Below the pieces are notes generated by a model. That model saw nothing but the letters and a program-made list of their open reading frames with translations. It searched no databases and was not told where the DNA came from. A stretch of 64,000 nucleotides of DNA from Oidiodendron maius Zn (lineage: Eukaryota; Ascomycota; Leotiomycetes; Myxotrichaceae). The position numbers and the translations under genes were made by a program. Every line of letters starts with the position of its first letter. Position 1 is the first letter of the stretch. Shown here piece by piece: positions 47,065 through 57,599 of the stretch. The DNA lies in the NCBI GenBank assembly GCA_000827325.1, contig KN832877.1:1054001-1118000 (forward strand), in the 5' to 3' direction.

Positions 47065-48059
47065 TCGAATAATACTGACAAGTGAGCGATGTGGCTTGGG
47101 CCATCCACCGCACCGTATGTGCTCCATACCCGTACACCGTCAGGACTGCTCGCTGGTGCTATGCTGGACTGAGTATGGCCAAGAGGCGCTGCCCAGCTTT
47201 TTTCTCCGGGTCCCAAGCAGGAGACATCACCAGCGGGAGCCGTCAATCCCTTCCCCATTGCTGTCTTGACCACTCCCTCTCCACCTCCACACGCCCACGG
47301 CTGCATCCGTTCCTCCCCAGGAGCGGATCTGGGAGATGCACATCTGAGTGCGAGGCGCGAATGAGCAGAGGAAGATGCGCGATGATCGTCCGCCCCGCAC
47401 CGATCCGCCGCTTGACGTCGAAACCTCGCGGCCGTCCAGCCTTCTGGCTCACGACACCCGCCAAGGCAGAGGCCCCCAAAGGACCGAAAGGAGAACGAGA
47501 GTAAGGAACGACCAAAATAGAGAGCGTCCAGAGCCTCACGCGCCCGCAGCCCGCAACCCGCCAGAAAAGGTCCGCGGCCCTGTCCGGAGCCCCTTACCCG
47601 ACGAGGAAAGCCCTCGTCATCGTCCCAGAGGCTGAAGGGAGGCAGAAGAGGAGAAAGACGACTCGTCGTCTTTCTCGTGTGACTTTCCCCAGCAACTAAG
47701 GGCATCCCCGTATACGAGGGGCATTCCGGCATCCAGTGGTCTGTATGCCCGTTTGTGCTGCAGCAACTACGGCTCTCCTACTTCCCTTCCCTTCTCCTAT
47801 AACGTCGACCTTCGACCTGGACCACCTCTCTAGACATTTTCACAATATCCTTACCATCTCTATCTTCCGTCTACCGTGAGTTCAAATCCTCTCTCTCTAA
47901 CCCCCAGGGCTTATTTGTCATTCATCCTCCCTCTGCTGCCCTCGAGCCCGCGAGTCATCTGTCCGATCGCCCCGTCCTTGGCCTAGATCGAGCTTCTCCC
48001 CCCCCGGTCCTCTATCCTGGATGCCAATCCGGCATGCGCACCTCTCCTCCCTGTTTACT

Positions 48060-48081
48060 CCCCCCCCCCCCCCCCCCCCCC
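48060..48081. repeat. C22 homopolymer
   Basis: Twenty-two consecutive C residues are followed by CACCACCAC, upstream of medA. The true length may differ because such runs are error-prone. Confidence 0.85.
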
Positions 48082-48601
48082 ACCACCACTTCCTATCTCC
48101 TCTCGATCCCCAACGACCGTTCTACTTGTCACCGGCACTTTCCAGCATGATCATGATCAATGACAGCATGAACCACCTCTAACTGACTGCCCATGCGAAC
48201 AGGTTCGCTCTTTCGGGTGGCTGCATACCCTCTGGGGACCCGGTCTCTCACGCTCTATAACCTCCCGTCGAACGTCAAAGGCTTCATTGCCTGCCGACCT
48301 TCGTGTCAACTCTTCCCACTTTTTTTGCTTCCCAAGCTCTCTCATCTCAGATCCAAACCCTCTACCCTGACGAGCCGCCCTCCACTCCGTCATCGTTCGC
48401 ACCCGTCCAAACCACCATCGCCTTGTGCGGTCCGGAGCGGATCTGCTCGTCCCTACTAGGGCCCGCCGCTTTTCTTTCTCTCTCCCCTCTAGTTTCAGGT
48501 TCCCGAGACTCGACCCATACTAGAACCCGGCAGCTGGATCGTTAGTTGGATATCTCAAGAGAAACCGCCGCCTGAGATCTCAACCAGACCCTCGTTTATT
48601 T

Positions 48602-48612
48602 ACTCTTATAAA
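48602..48612 (+). promoter_or_regulatory. TATA-like box of medA
   Basis: CTCTTATAAAC lies about 355 nt before the assigned medA ATG. It would place transcription start near 48635-48650 and give a leader of about 320 nt. Confidence 0.35.
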
Positions 48613-48758
48613 CTCCCCCGTCTCAACCCTGAGAGAGCCAACCTGACCGCCTCACATCACTTTGGAACCGCTGCACGAAGGAGACCTCACTTGCCCCTCG
48701 AACATCAAACGAACGTCAAAAGTACTCCTGCCTTGTGTCTCTCCCCTCCCGTCGTTCC

Positions 48759-48791
48759 ATGGACCAAACGACCAAGAGCTCCCCTCACTAA
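48759..48791 (+). other. Possible upstream ORF in the medA leader
   Basis: ATG in the context ttccATGG opens a 10-codon frame (MDQTTKSSPH) that ends at TAA 48789-48791, about 170 nt before the medA start. It matters only if the transcript begins upstream of it. Confidence 0.4.
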
Positions 48792-48960
48792 GGCCAACAC
48801 CAACACCACCACAACTCCACCACCACCACCACCACCACAGCACCCTATTCATTCCTCTCTCAGCCTTCCCGGAAGACCTCTGTGTCCCCGGGTCTCCAAG
48901 GATCTCCTTGAAACCGTCAAGCTGGCATACTCAACGTATCTTCGTTTCGGAGTGAGTAGA

Positions 48961-51493
48961 ATGCCTCTATCCGTCTCCCAGAGCGTTGTTGTTGACCTCG
49001 CTGACAACTGCCAGCCTGAACACCTTCCTTCAAATAGACCCATCATCCTCGACGAGACTTACGAGTCCCCCGAGACTGCGGCTCTACACGAAGAAGGGTA
49101 CGAGGGAGCCCTCGTGGCCCGCTCAGGCTCCCCGTCGTCCCTCATTTCCATGTCTGCCTACGGGAAGCAGCCACTGCCACATCTCCACGGTCAGTTCTGA
49201 AATCGGGAGGTTTGCTCTTCCCTGTGCTGATGAAAATGTAGGCTTTGATGCTGGTCGAACTTTCCCAGATAACTCATTTCCATATCTGTCGGCCAACTAT
49301 GGATCTCAACCACCAGTGCCTTCCTCGGCCGCACCTTCGTTCTCCAATATTCCTATCAACCCGATGGGATATGCGGCTGATCAGCCACGGACGTCGTACG
49401 ACGACCAGACTGGCCCGTATTTGAATGTTGGATCTACGCCCACCCCTGAAGTGGCCTCGTACTCGCCATCTAGGGGCGCATCTGGTACGAAGATTTTCGT
49501 CTACATCACGACTCTTTACGAGTTGATTACTACGAACTCCCCGGCCTTCTTCCTGATGTTCGGGCAGCGAAAATGCTCCGCTTCTATCACCAAAGCGAGC
49601 TCGCAAGGGGGTGGCGTGTGCCAGTACCAGATCACCGCAGAGGCACCCGAGTTCGCCAGCACTGGCTGGTCTTCTGTCCAGGTGCCAGTTTTCATGTTCA
49701 TGGAGTCAGGAGATGGCGACATGATAGCTAAGGTGGACGTAGGCCCCTTCACGTATGTGGATGGAGAACTGCCGGATGACGGTGCAACCACTCAGGACGC
49801 TTCCAGGAAGAGGAAGCTATCTACAGAGTCGGCAGAGCTCATGAGGAGCCCCGTGAAGCGCATCCCTGCGCAGCAGCTACGGGCCAAGGAGGACTACAAC
49901 TCCTTCACCTACGCCACGGCAGACGGGGGTCCCTACTCCCCTTACATGCAGCAGAATGCATATGCCAACCAGCTCTCGCAGTACGGTCGAGCAGCACCTG
50001 GCTACCAATCGTCCAGGCACCTGGCCTTCAGCTACCCGAGCTCTACGGCATCGTCGTCCCCCACGGTCAAGGCACACTCACCGCAGTCGTCGACATGGAA
50101 CCCATCGTACTCTAACCTGGGCTCTGGCATGGCGCGAGGGCCAGGAGAGCCGCCGGGAGGGTCACACCGGGGATCTGTAACATCCCTACCCTCGCCGGCC
50201 ATTCCAGCCAACCCCCCACTCATCCGGACATCGATACTGCAGCAGCCCCCGAGCCCGGCAACGACACCACATGGCGCCCACGCAGGACAGCAGTTCAACG
50301 CATACGCGCTGTACCCGCACAAGGCGAAGCTGGAGCTGCAGGGCGACCTGGATGCGATGGCGCGCAACTGGACGGAGGAGGAGTGGGAGCAGAAGCGACG
50401 GCTCGTGCACTTCAAGCGCTCGCAATCTGGAAGCACAATTACTACGCAATTCCAGCCAGTGACGTTGGAGGACCGGCCACAGGGCAGCATCTGCATCAGC
50501 TGCATCTACTGGGAGGAGCGCAACGAGTGCTTCGTGACCAGCGTGGACACCATCTTTCTGCTGGAGCAGCTGGTGGCGGCGCGGTTCACCGTCGAGGAGA
50601 AAAACCGGATCCGGCGGAACCTGGAGGGCTTTAGGCCGCTGACGGTGTCGAAGGGTAAGGCGGAGAGCGAGGAGTTCTTCAAGGTGATCATGGGCTTCCC
50701 GACGCCCAAGCCGCGCAACATTGAGAAAGATGTCAAGGTCTTTCACTGGAAGGACTTGGCGAGTGCATTGAAGAAGATCATCAGCAAATACGTAAGTCCC
50801 CCCGTTTCCCTCTTTTGGCCTCTGGGCAGGGCGTCACTCGGCCGTCCGTGGACGAATATTCAGCCCGACCTTCAGCTGCCATGCTTCCCACGAACGATTC
50901 AGCCACACTCATTCATGCTCCTCCACACTTGCTAATGCCTTTTCTCTCTATAGTCCGCCAGCCCCTCGTCGACGCTGCCGCCTGCGCCTGCTCTCCTGAC
51001 TCCTGTTAGCTCCACAGGCTATGGGACGGAGGGCTCGTCGGTCGGGATGGGATACGACCACGGCGGGCTCTCGCCCCGCTCGCTATCCGTATCAACGACG
51101 TCGCCGGCGTACGCGGCCAGCCTCCCCGGGCGCGTCCTCTCGCCGCACCTCCAGAAATCTCTGGCGGCACTACAGAGCGGGCCTCCTGATCTGAGAGTCG
51201 CCATCCCGCACCCCCACGACGCCGCGGGGCCATGGGGCGCGGCCGCACATCACATGTCCGCGCAAGCCTCATACCATGCTGGGGCAGGCAGCCAGGCAGC
51301 CGCGCAAAACCACAACCACCACCAGCAACGCGCCGCCTCGTGGGACATGGCGAGCTATCTGGACGCCAGCAGCGCCGCGACTGCCGGCGGTAGTTCGACC
51401 AGCCAGGCCCCGCAGCCGATGCACGGCCAGTACGGGCCCCCAGGTCGACGCATGTCCGCGCAGCAGGTCAGTCAGCCGATGCCACGGTCGTGA
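48961..51493 (+). CDS. medA: MedA (medusa) developmental regulator
   Basis: MedA controls conidiophore development, adherence and virulence traits in Aspergillus; its Magnaporthe counterpart is Acr1. Exons are 48961-49189, 49242-50791 and 50954-51493, all in phase, giving 772 residues. Features in order: a disordered N-terminus; a beta-rich conserved domain starting GTKIFVYITTLYELITTNSP with FGQRKCSASITK and ESGDGDMIAKVDVGPFTY; a basic nuclear-localisation-like patch (SRKRKLSTES, about residue 265); a long Ser/Pro/Tyr/Gln-rich linker; a second conserved block (NWTEEEWEQKRRLVHFKRSQ, CFVTSVDTIFLLEQLV, EEKNRIRRNLEGFRPLTVSK); and a His/Gln/Ala-rich tail. The start is the first ATG giving the family N-terminus, after a CT-rich leader. 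MedA acts in the nucleus and has no classical zinc finger. Confidence 0.9.
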
Positions 51494-53194
51494 GGGAGCG
51501 AAGGGGGGTGACGGTGATTGGGCGGCGGTGGTCGCGGGCGCGGTCAGGATGTCCCGGTGCCAAGGGATCAATATTAAGGCCGACCAGGGTGAAGGAAGAG
51601 GGAGACGAGAAGAGAAGCGTCGATGGGGGATGATAGGGCATGATGGGGGATGATGAGGGAAGAGGGGTGGCAATACCAAATCTCGATGGTGGTATGGTGG
51701 TCAGAATCTCTCTCTTGTTTTCCCTGAGATGGAATCCGGATGGCGGTTGACGGACGTCGCGCTACCCGTCGATCCCATTGGTCACGCGGCCGCAGCTTGT
51801 GCCTCGTATCCGCTCACGTGCGGGCCGCCTTGTCCCGTCGATCGCCCCCGTCGCCAAATCACCTTCCACCATATCCGATCGTCGCCAACGACATCTCTTA
51901 TGCGCAGGGGATTCTATCGAACATGGGAACCTAAGAGATCGGGAAGGCGTCGGAATTCCCTCCTGCCACCCTCTCATCGCCTTATCGCCTATCAATGCCC
52001 TGACCCTATCGAGAAAGACGCGATATTCGTGTCCAGGTACTTTGGGACGGCCCAGCGTACCTCGTCCCTCGCCCCGCGTCCTTACCCTGCACCTCCTAAA
52101 CGGGCCATCCTCTTCTAGACCCCGCGTCGCCTATTCTCACCTCGTCCATCACCATCAGCGTATCATCGCAGGCCATCCTCTCCTCCAAGAGCCTACTCCC
52201 GAACGTCTCATCCGACCACCCACATGTACTTTATCATACGCATACGCATACCTGACCTCACCGTGCCTTAACCTTACTCATCTCCATCTTACCCCCCTCG
52301 CCCCCCGACAGGCATTTTTGCATCGCTTTGCATTTCAGAACGACGGGGTAGAGGGGGGGTGTGCTAGGTTTCCTTCATGCAGCATATACACATTCTTACC
52401 TGCATTCCACACCATCTTCGTCTCTCTACTCTCCACAATTCCTCTTTATTCATTCCTCGGCTGCTCGGGCATCAAATCAGGTTGCTTCTGTCTAGCCTTG
52501 CGCCTGGCCTTTGCATTTGGATGATAAATGTGGTTGCCTCTCTCGTGTCACGGGATGTGGAGGCTGAGTTCTCCACTTCTCGCCTGTTCGGCTTGACGCG
52601 GGCCTGGGTGTGGACTTTCCATTTTTGGGTTCTCGACAATATTTTTACCTTTGGTTACAGTTTAGATTGAATGTGGCTTTTTTTTTCATGTCCGATGGGG
52701 ATTCGATTGGATTGGGGTGATACCATCTGCTTCTTTGTGCTGGGGAGCGTGTGTTTGCGGGCTTGGTTCGGTTCAACGCACACCGCTTGGTTTTCTTATC
52801 GTGGGCGGGGCTGGGGGGGAGTGGGTTCAACATGTTATTTTCATATTCTGACGTGGGGATGACAATTTTTTTATATTTCACTCTTCATGGAGTCATGTGG
52901 ATTGCGGAGGGGTGGTGATACTGGGATGGGAAAGGAAATAGGGCTTTCGGGATTGGCTGGTTGGGAAACATTTTCATATACAGGATGGATATCTATATAT
53001 CTAAGGCATGCATGACGGCCGGTGGGGACGGTGTTTCTTGCGTATACGGCGGTATGTGGATTTAAAGGTAGTTTAATTCTTAATCCATTGATTGATACGT
53101 ATACGATACAGTATCTTGAGACCTTGACATGATACATGAAATGACAGAAACTTGATGCCAAAATTTATAATATTTACATCTCTATCTTCGTAGC
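51494..53194. other. Convergent 3' intergenic region
   Basis: About 1.7 kb lie between the stops of medA and the amidohydrolase. The first 200 nt are purine-rich and the rest includes CT-rich and then AT-richer sequence. A long frame at 51778-52524 has biased, non-globular composition and was rejected. No gene is supported. Confidence 0.6.
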
Positions 53195-56100
53195 TTACTG
53201 ACTCTCAGGCCAACATCTCGCCTCTTTGACCCCTCCCGCCTTATCGAGCACAAGCACCACACTCGCCCCAAACTGCAACGGGTTCCCCTCCCACACCACT
53301 ACATCTTCACTCTTCGGTAATCCCAAAATCTTCTCCAGGTTCACCGATACCAGCGCTAGTGCCGCCTGCCAGGACAACCCCGCGTGCTTCGCCGCCCAGG
53401 AAGCTTCCAGCGGAAGAGAGAACAGCTCAGCGTCGCCAGGGGAACCGAGCGCGAGGAACACGCCTGCGGAGTGAAGGACGGAGGCCGGCGATGGAGTAAG
53501 CGGAGGCCCCGAGAGGACGGAGCGCTTTTCGAATGATTCCGGGGCCGGACGCGGGGTGAGGATTATGGGGATGCGAGAGGAGGAGAGCGCGGATGCGACC
53601 TGGTGGGTTCTTGTTTAGTTGGGAGGGAAGAGAGAGGGGGAGGGTGGAGGGCGAGACTTACGGATGCGGCTTCGGCGGCACCGTAGATTATGAGGTTGAT
53701 TGAGGGGAATGATTCTTTGACTTTGATGAGTTGGAGGATGGCATCCTGGACGGACGGTTAGAATAGAAAGCAGTTATCTAGATAGTGGTATGGGACAAGT
53801 GATGGTAGACGTGAGAGGAAAGGAAAACTGCTAAAAACCCACCTTATTCTCAGCATGAACGACTAATGGGAAACTTCCGTTGCTGGCTCGTCCATAGATA
53901 TTATTCTTGCCGGAATTCTCAGAGAGGATCTTGCGAAGTTGAGCTACTGCTGATGAGATTGTCGGTGTCGATTCGGTGTCTGCAGGGTAAATCAGTTAAA
54001 TGCACCAGTGAGAGATTGGTATCGGAAGATATCATTCAGAACACCCACGTTTTGACCCTTGACCCAATGTGAAATGCAGCGCAACCTCATCCCTAAACAC
54101 GCCCCCATCAAGAATTGTCTTCTCCCCACCCGTCTCCACGCCCACGCTGACGCCGCCCAAGAACCCCGAATTCAGCGGTGCGGATATAACTCTCGTCACG
54201 CCCCCTATCCTAGCCCTCTCGAATGCCCGGCCATCGAGATGCACACCGTACTTCGCATACACCACATTCTCTGGATCTAAGGTATTAAGCTTGGAGTTTA
54301 GCGTGCCGTCACCCGTCTTGGCCTCCATCTCGATCTCGACCATGCCTGCGGTTGTGACAGCGGCGGTGAGACCGGGGAGGACGTGGCCATTCTGCAGAGC
54401 AATGGTAAAGCCACCGGAGGCATGGGAAAGGCAGTTTTCTGCGGTGTCGAAGCAGACTGTCTTACCTTTGTCCAGGACAAGAGTAAGGTTTCCCGAAGAG
54501 GCGGTGTGATCATCCTGGAGATAGGATTCCGTGATTCCTGTAATAATGGTTTTGCCTCCAACTATCTTTTTGCATGTCTCCTCTCGGGCATCAGGATCGA
54601 GCTTTGCGCGCATTTGTGGTTTTGGTTGATCATGGGGCTTCACTGGGACGACTTTCGATAGACTCTCCTTAACCTTTTCGTTGTCTAACGTAGCCCTTCC
54701 ATCAATGAAAACTTGAAGTGGGGTCGCACCAATGGAAAGAGGATGGGAGTCGAAAACTACAATATCCGCATCATATCCGGGCCTCACGTAACCAATCCTG
54801 TGATCCATTCCTAGCGACTTTGCAGGCACGCTGGTCACTGATTGCAGAGCAAGATCTTCAGGGACATGGAATGAGTGTGCAGTAGCAGCTTGGTATCTGC
54901 CTAAATGTTAGTGAAGTTCAACAACATTTGGCGACTATGCTCACAAGAGAAATTGAGCGTTCATTGACTGAGCCGAATGATCCTGCTCAAACTATTAGTA
55001 CCGTAGAGCATAATCAAGTCGGCTACCCACAGATTTATATGCCAAAGGAACTCCATGATCAGAGAGTATCTTCCCAGCCCATAAATTTGCCTCGTAGGCC
55101 TCATGCTTGTAAAGTCCATGAGACGCAAAGGTGGCGATGGTGATGTTCCTATGATGTTGTCAGCGCGCCTCTCAGAGTGATATACCGCAACTCACTCTCC
55201 ACTCTCCTTAATCATTTCCGGGACCTTCCAAGCACTGAGCGCATGGTGGAATGCCTGAATCCTGAAATTGAACTCTTTGCTATGCAGGAGCATGTCTTCG
55301 AAATCCTCCGGCTCATAACAATGAACATTAATCCCCACCTGCCCCCTCAGCATCGCTACAGATGAATCTAACTCCAGTTGCTCCGGCAGTCCGCCTCCCA
55401 TAGTCTTCATGAATTTCAAAATAGCTGTCTCATCCGCCTGCTCATTCGCAACAGCAGCAGCAAGACACCACTCATCCTGCTTCTCCTTGAGTTCCCGCGC
55501 ACGCTCCATATGGTGCCTAAAGACCCAAGCATTCCCCATGCGATTATGCTTATAAACCCTCTTTGGATTCTCTCCGCACGCCATCTTCATATATCGGCGT
55601 CTGTTTTCAGTCGGGATTCCCTGCTCCAGCAGCAGATCCTCGATTCGCTCTTCTCCTGCAGGTCCACTATTTAAGATATTCTTCACCATGAACGCTTCTC
55701 CGCCCATGATGTTCGCTGAGCCAGGGAGGATCAAAGAGGATGTTATACCCCCGGAAGCAATGATTGCAGTTGCAAGATCGTATCCCTTCATCCCGTCCCG
55801 GGAGCGCACGAACGGCGTGAGAGGGCCGAAGTCAGGATGGATCTCGTTGACGTCGTCAATGGGTGGAAGGAGTGGCCATGCCATGCCTAGATGGTGAGAA
55901 TGCATGTCTATAAGTCCCGGGGTGACATATTTTCCTTCCAGGGAGAGGATCGTGGCTTCGTTGGGAGCGGACCGGGTGGAGGATGCGGCCACGGATACCA
56001 CGACGCCCTTTGAGACTTCGATGTCCATGGAGGGAATGAACCGCTCGCCATCGAACAAAGTTGCATTGTGAAGAATAATAGTTCCTTTCTGCCCACTGGT

Positions 56101-56388
56101 GGGATTCCATCGAGGGTTCGCACGTGATGCAGATGGTGGCAGTTCATATTGAACAGGTGGGGTATTGAACTGCGCACATTTCTGGAGGCCTGCATGGAGG
56201 CGCTTGGCCTGGAATTGCGAGAGCTTGACGGCGATGGGGGAGGGTTTAGAGACGAATTGCGGGAGGAGAATAAATTGTGTGTAGACGGCAACTGCAATGA
56301 GGAGGACGATGGAGAGAGGTAGCTTGATACGTAGTTTCCGGCGTGGCAGCTGGTGGGGTTCTGGGCCCGGGAGAGTGGGGGAGCCCAT
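53195..56388 (-). CDS. Membrane-anchored amidohydrolase, uncharacterised fungal family
   Basis: Seven exons join in phase: 55196-56388, 55031-55148, 54945-54982, 54049-54896, 53843-53979, 53662-53745 and 53195-53599, giving 940 residues. A short basic N-terminus (PRRKLRIK) precedes one membrane helix (about residues 23-45), which predicts a type II anchor with the enzyme outside the cytosol. The amidohydrolase fold is shown by the beta-sandwich lead (TIILHNATLFDGERFIPSMD), the HxH metal motif in PGLIDMHSHHLGM (His163 and His165), and the later VTSVPAKSLGMDHRIGYVRPG and GYDADIVVFDSHPLSIG elements that close such TIM barrels. A C-terminal extension of about 300 residues follows, with a Gly-rich beta region and an alpha/beta tail. 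The substrate is unknown; imidazolonepropionase- and deacetylase-like enzymes share these motifs. The gene is divergent from the GNAT pseudogene. Confidence 0.88.
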
Positions 56389-56837
56389 GATGGGTTATGA
56401 ACGGAATTGGATTGCCGTGCCAAGAGATTGGAAACTTAGAATTGAGAACGAGGTAGGAGGAGGGAGGAACAAAAGAAAGACCCTCAAAGAGAGAGCTCCT
56501 GGGATGTTTGATCGTAGACGCCGCAATCGAGGTTCAGGTTCCTAAAATGGGGGACGCGATTGGGTCTACTGTCACACCCGGTGCCGGGCTACACAACATC
56601 AATATCTGCCCCTTTTGGCTTGGCTGACGGACGAACTCTTACCACTATATATATTACCTTTCCCACTCTTGCTATCTGCTTTATCTATGCCCACTTCGAG
56701 CCATACAAAGTAGCCGTTTGCCACATAAGAAATATGTGTTTTTGGGTAAGATAACTACTTCGCTTAAGAAATTCATTCTCATGTAAGAAATCTCTTCCAT
56801 CATCCCACAATTTCTTTCCTCAACCTCTCAATATACC
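56389..56837. promoter_or_regulatory. Divergent upstream region, amidohydrolase / GNAT pseudogene
   Basis: This 449-nt spacer includes an AT-rich TATA-like run (ctatatatattacc, near 56644-56657) and a direct repeat of aagaaat-type segments (56725-56795). It probably carries the amidohydrolase promoter. Confidence 0.5.
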
Positions 56838-57312
56838 TTGAATGCCACCATCCACGTAGTCGCCACTCCCTGGGACCATCCGGATGGACTATCCCTCCCC
56901 AACGCCCAGCGCGCCGAACTTGCTGCCCAGTACTACACCGACAATTCCGAGCCTGGTCCCGATCCCACCACAGACGATATATCCCTCTTCCTAATCGCCT
57001 ACAAGTCCTCTCAACCCGTGGTGTGTGGGGGACTCCGCGCCCTTCATGCCGATCCCGCAACCGGGCGCGCGCCTCTAGGTGATGCCAAGATCAAACGCAT
57101 GTTTGTAGTTCCTAACTTTCGACGGAAGCGTTGCTGGACTGGTTTTGAGGGAGTTAGAGCAGAGTGCGAGGGCGAGGGGCTGGAGAAGATTGGTACTGGA
57201 GACGGTGATGGGCCAGCCTGATGCAATTGCGTTTTATAGGAGAGAGGGGTATGAGGAGATGGAGAGGTTTGGAGGTTATGTGGGTAGTGACCATTCGGTT
57301 TGTTTGGGCTAA
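56838..57312 (+). pseudogene. GNAT N-acetyltransferase, frameshifted
   Basis: Two frames together spell one GNAT protein. From 56838 the first frame reads ATIHVVATPWDHPDG, AQRAELAAQYYTDNSEPG, CGGLRAL and IKRMFVVPNFR. It then drifts out of family (RKRCWTGFEG) and stops at 57221. The continuation is in the frame two bases on: GSVAGLVLRELEQSARARG, then LVLETVMGQPDAIAFYRREG, ending SVCLG at TAA 57310-57312. The break is near 57119-57128, exactly at the acetyl-CoA binding loop that should read R-x-x-G-x-[GA]. The 5' end is also abnormal: the first frame has no in-frame ATG, and the nearest ATG (56841) is one base out of phase. Two lesions argue for a pseudogene over a single sequencing error. Confidence 0.75.
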
Positions 57313-57599
57313 CCCCATACTAATGGCGGGAAATTGTACGAAGGTATTTTATAAGATAGATAGGCAGAACGAGGGTGCAGAGAGCGGTTTGTGACATACT
57401 CGTTTCACAGTCCGTGTGGAAGACGAGATGTGTCCTGATAAATGAGTGAAGACTAAATCAAGTAAGAACGATAAGATGCTCTTGGGAGCATCCCAGTAGG
57501 TATATTTCCAAATTTATCCTCTATGCAGGGACACATGATATAAATCGAAACCTTGAGCTCAGCTCGCCTCGACCTGTCCATCTATTAAGAATTCCCCAA

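Larger units (their letters stand above)
40555..48960. other. Long region without a convincing gene, upstream of medA
   Basis: These 8.4 kb have two faces. About 40600-42450 is AT-rich, with a possible spliced GTPase-like fragment on the minus strand (41760-42082). About 43600-48900 is GC- and CT-rich, with an assembly gap (46616-46892), a C22 run, (CAG)8 and other simple repeats. Many overlapping ORFs occur in the GC-rich half because stop codons are rare there. None carries a domain, a coherent exon chain or a supported start. The last part (about 47700-48960) is probably medA promoter and leader. Confidence 0.5.

Noticed and set aside
46259-47137. Several ORFs of 138-253 codons spanning the N gap
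   Set aside because: They exist only because N is read as open sequence; flanking residues are low-complexity.
47040-47732. 230-codon minus-strand ORF with a poly-Cys end
   Set aside because: It is created by the (CAG)8 repeat read as Cys codons in a GC-rich non-coding region; overlapping frames on both strands are equally open.
51778-52524. 248-codon plus-strand ORF downstream of medA
   Set aside because: Composition is biased (Pro, Leu, Ser, His), there is no domain, and it lies in the probable medA 3' UTR and convergent spacer.
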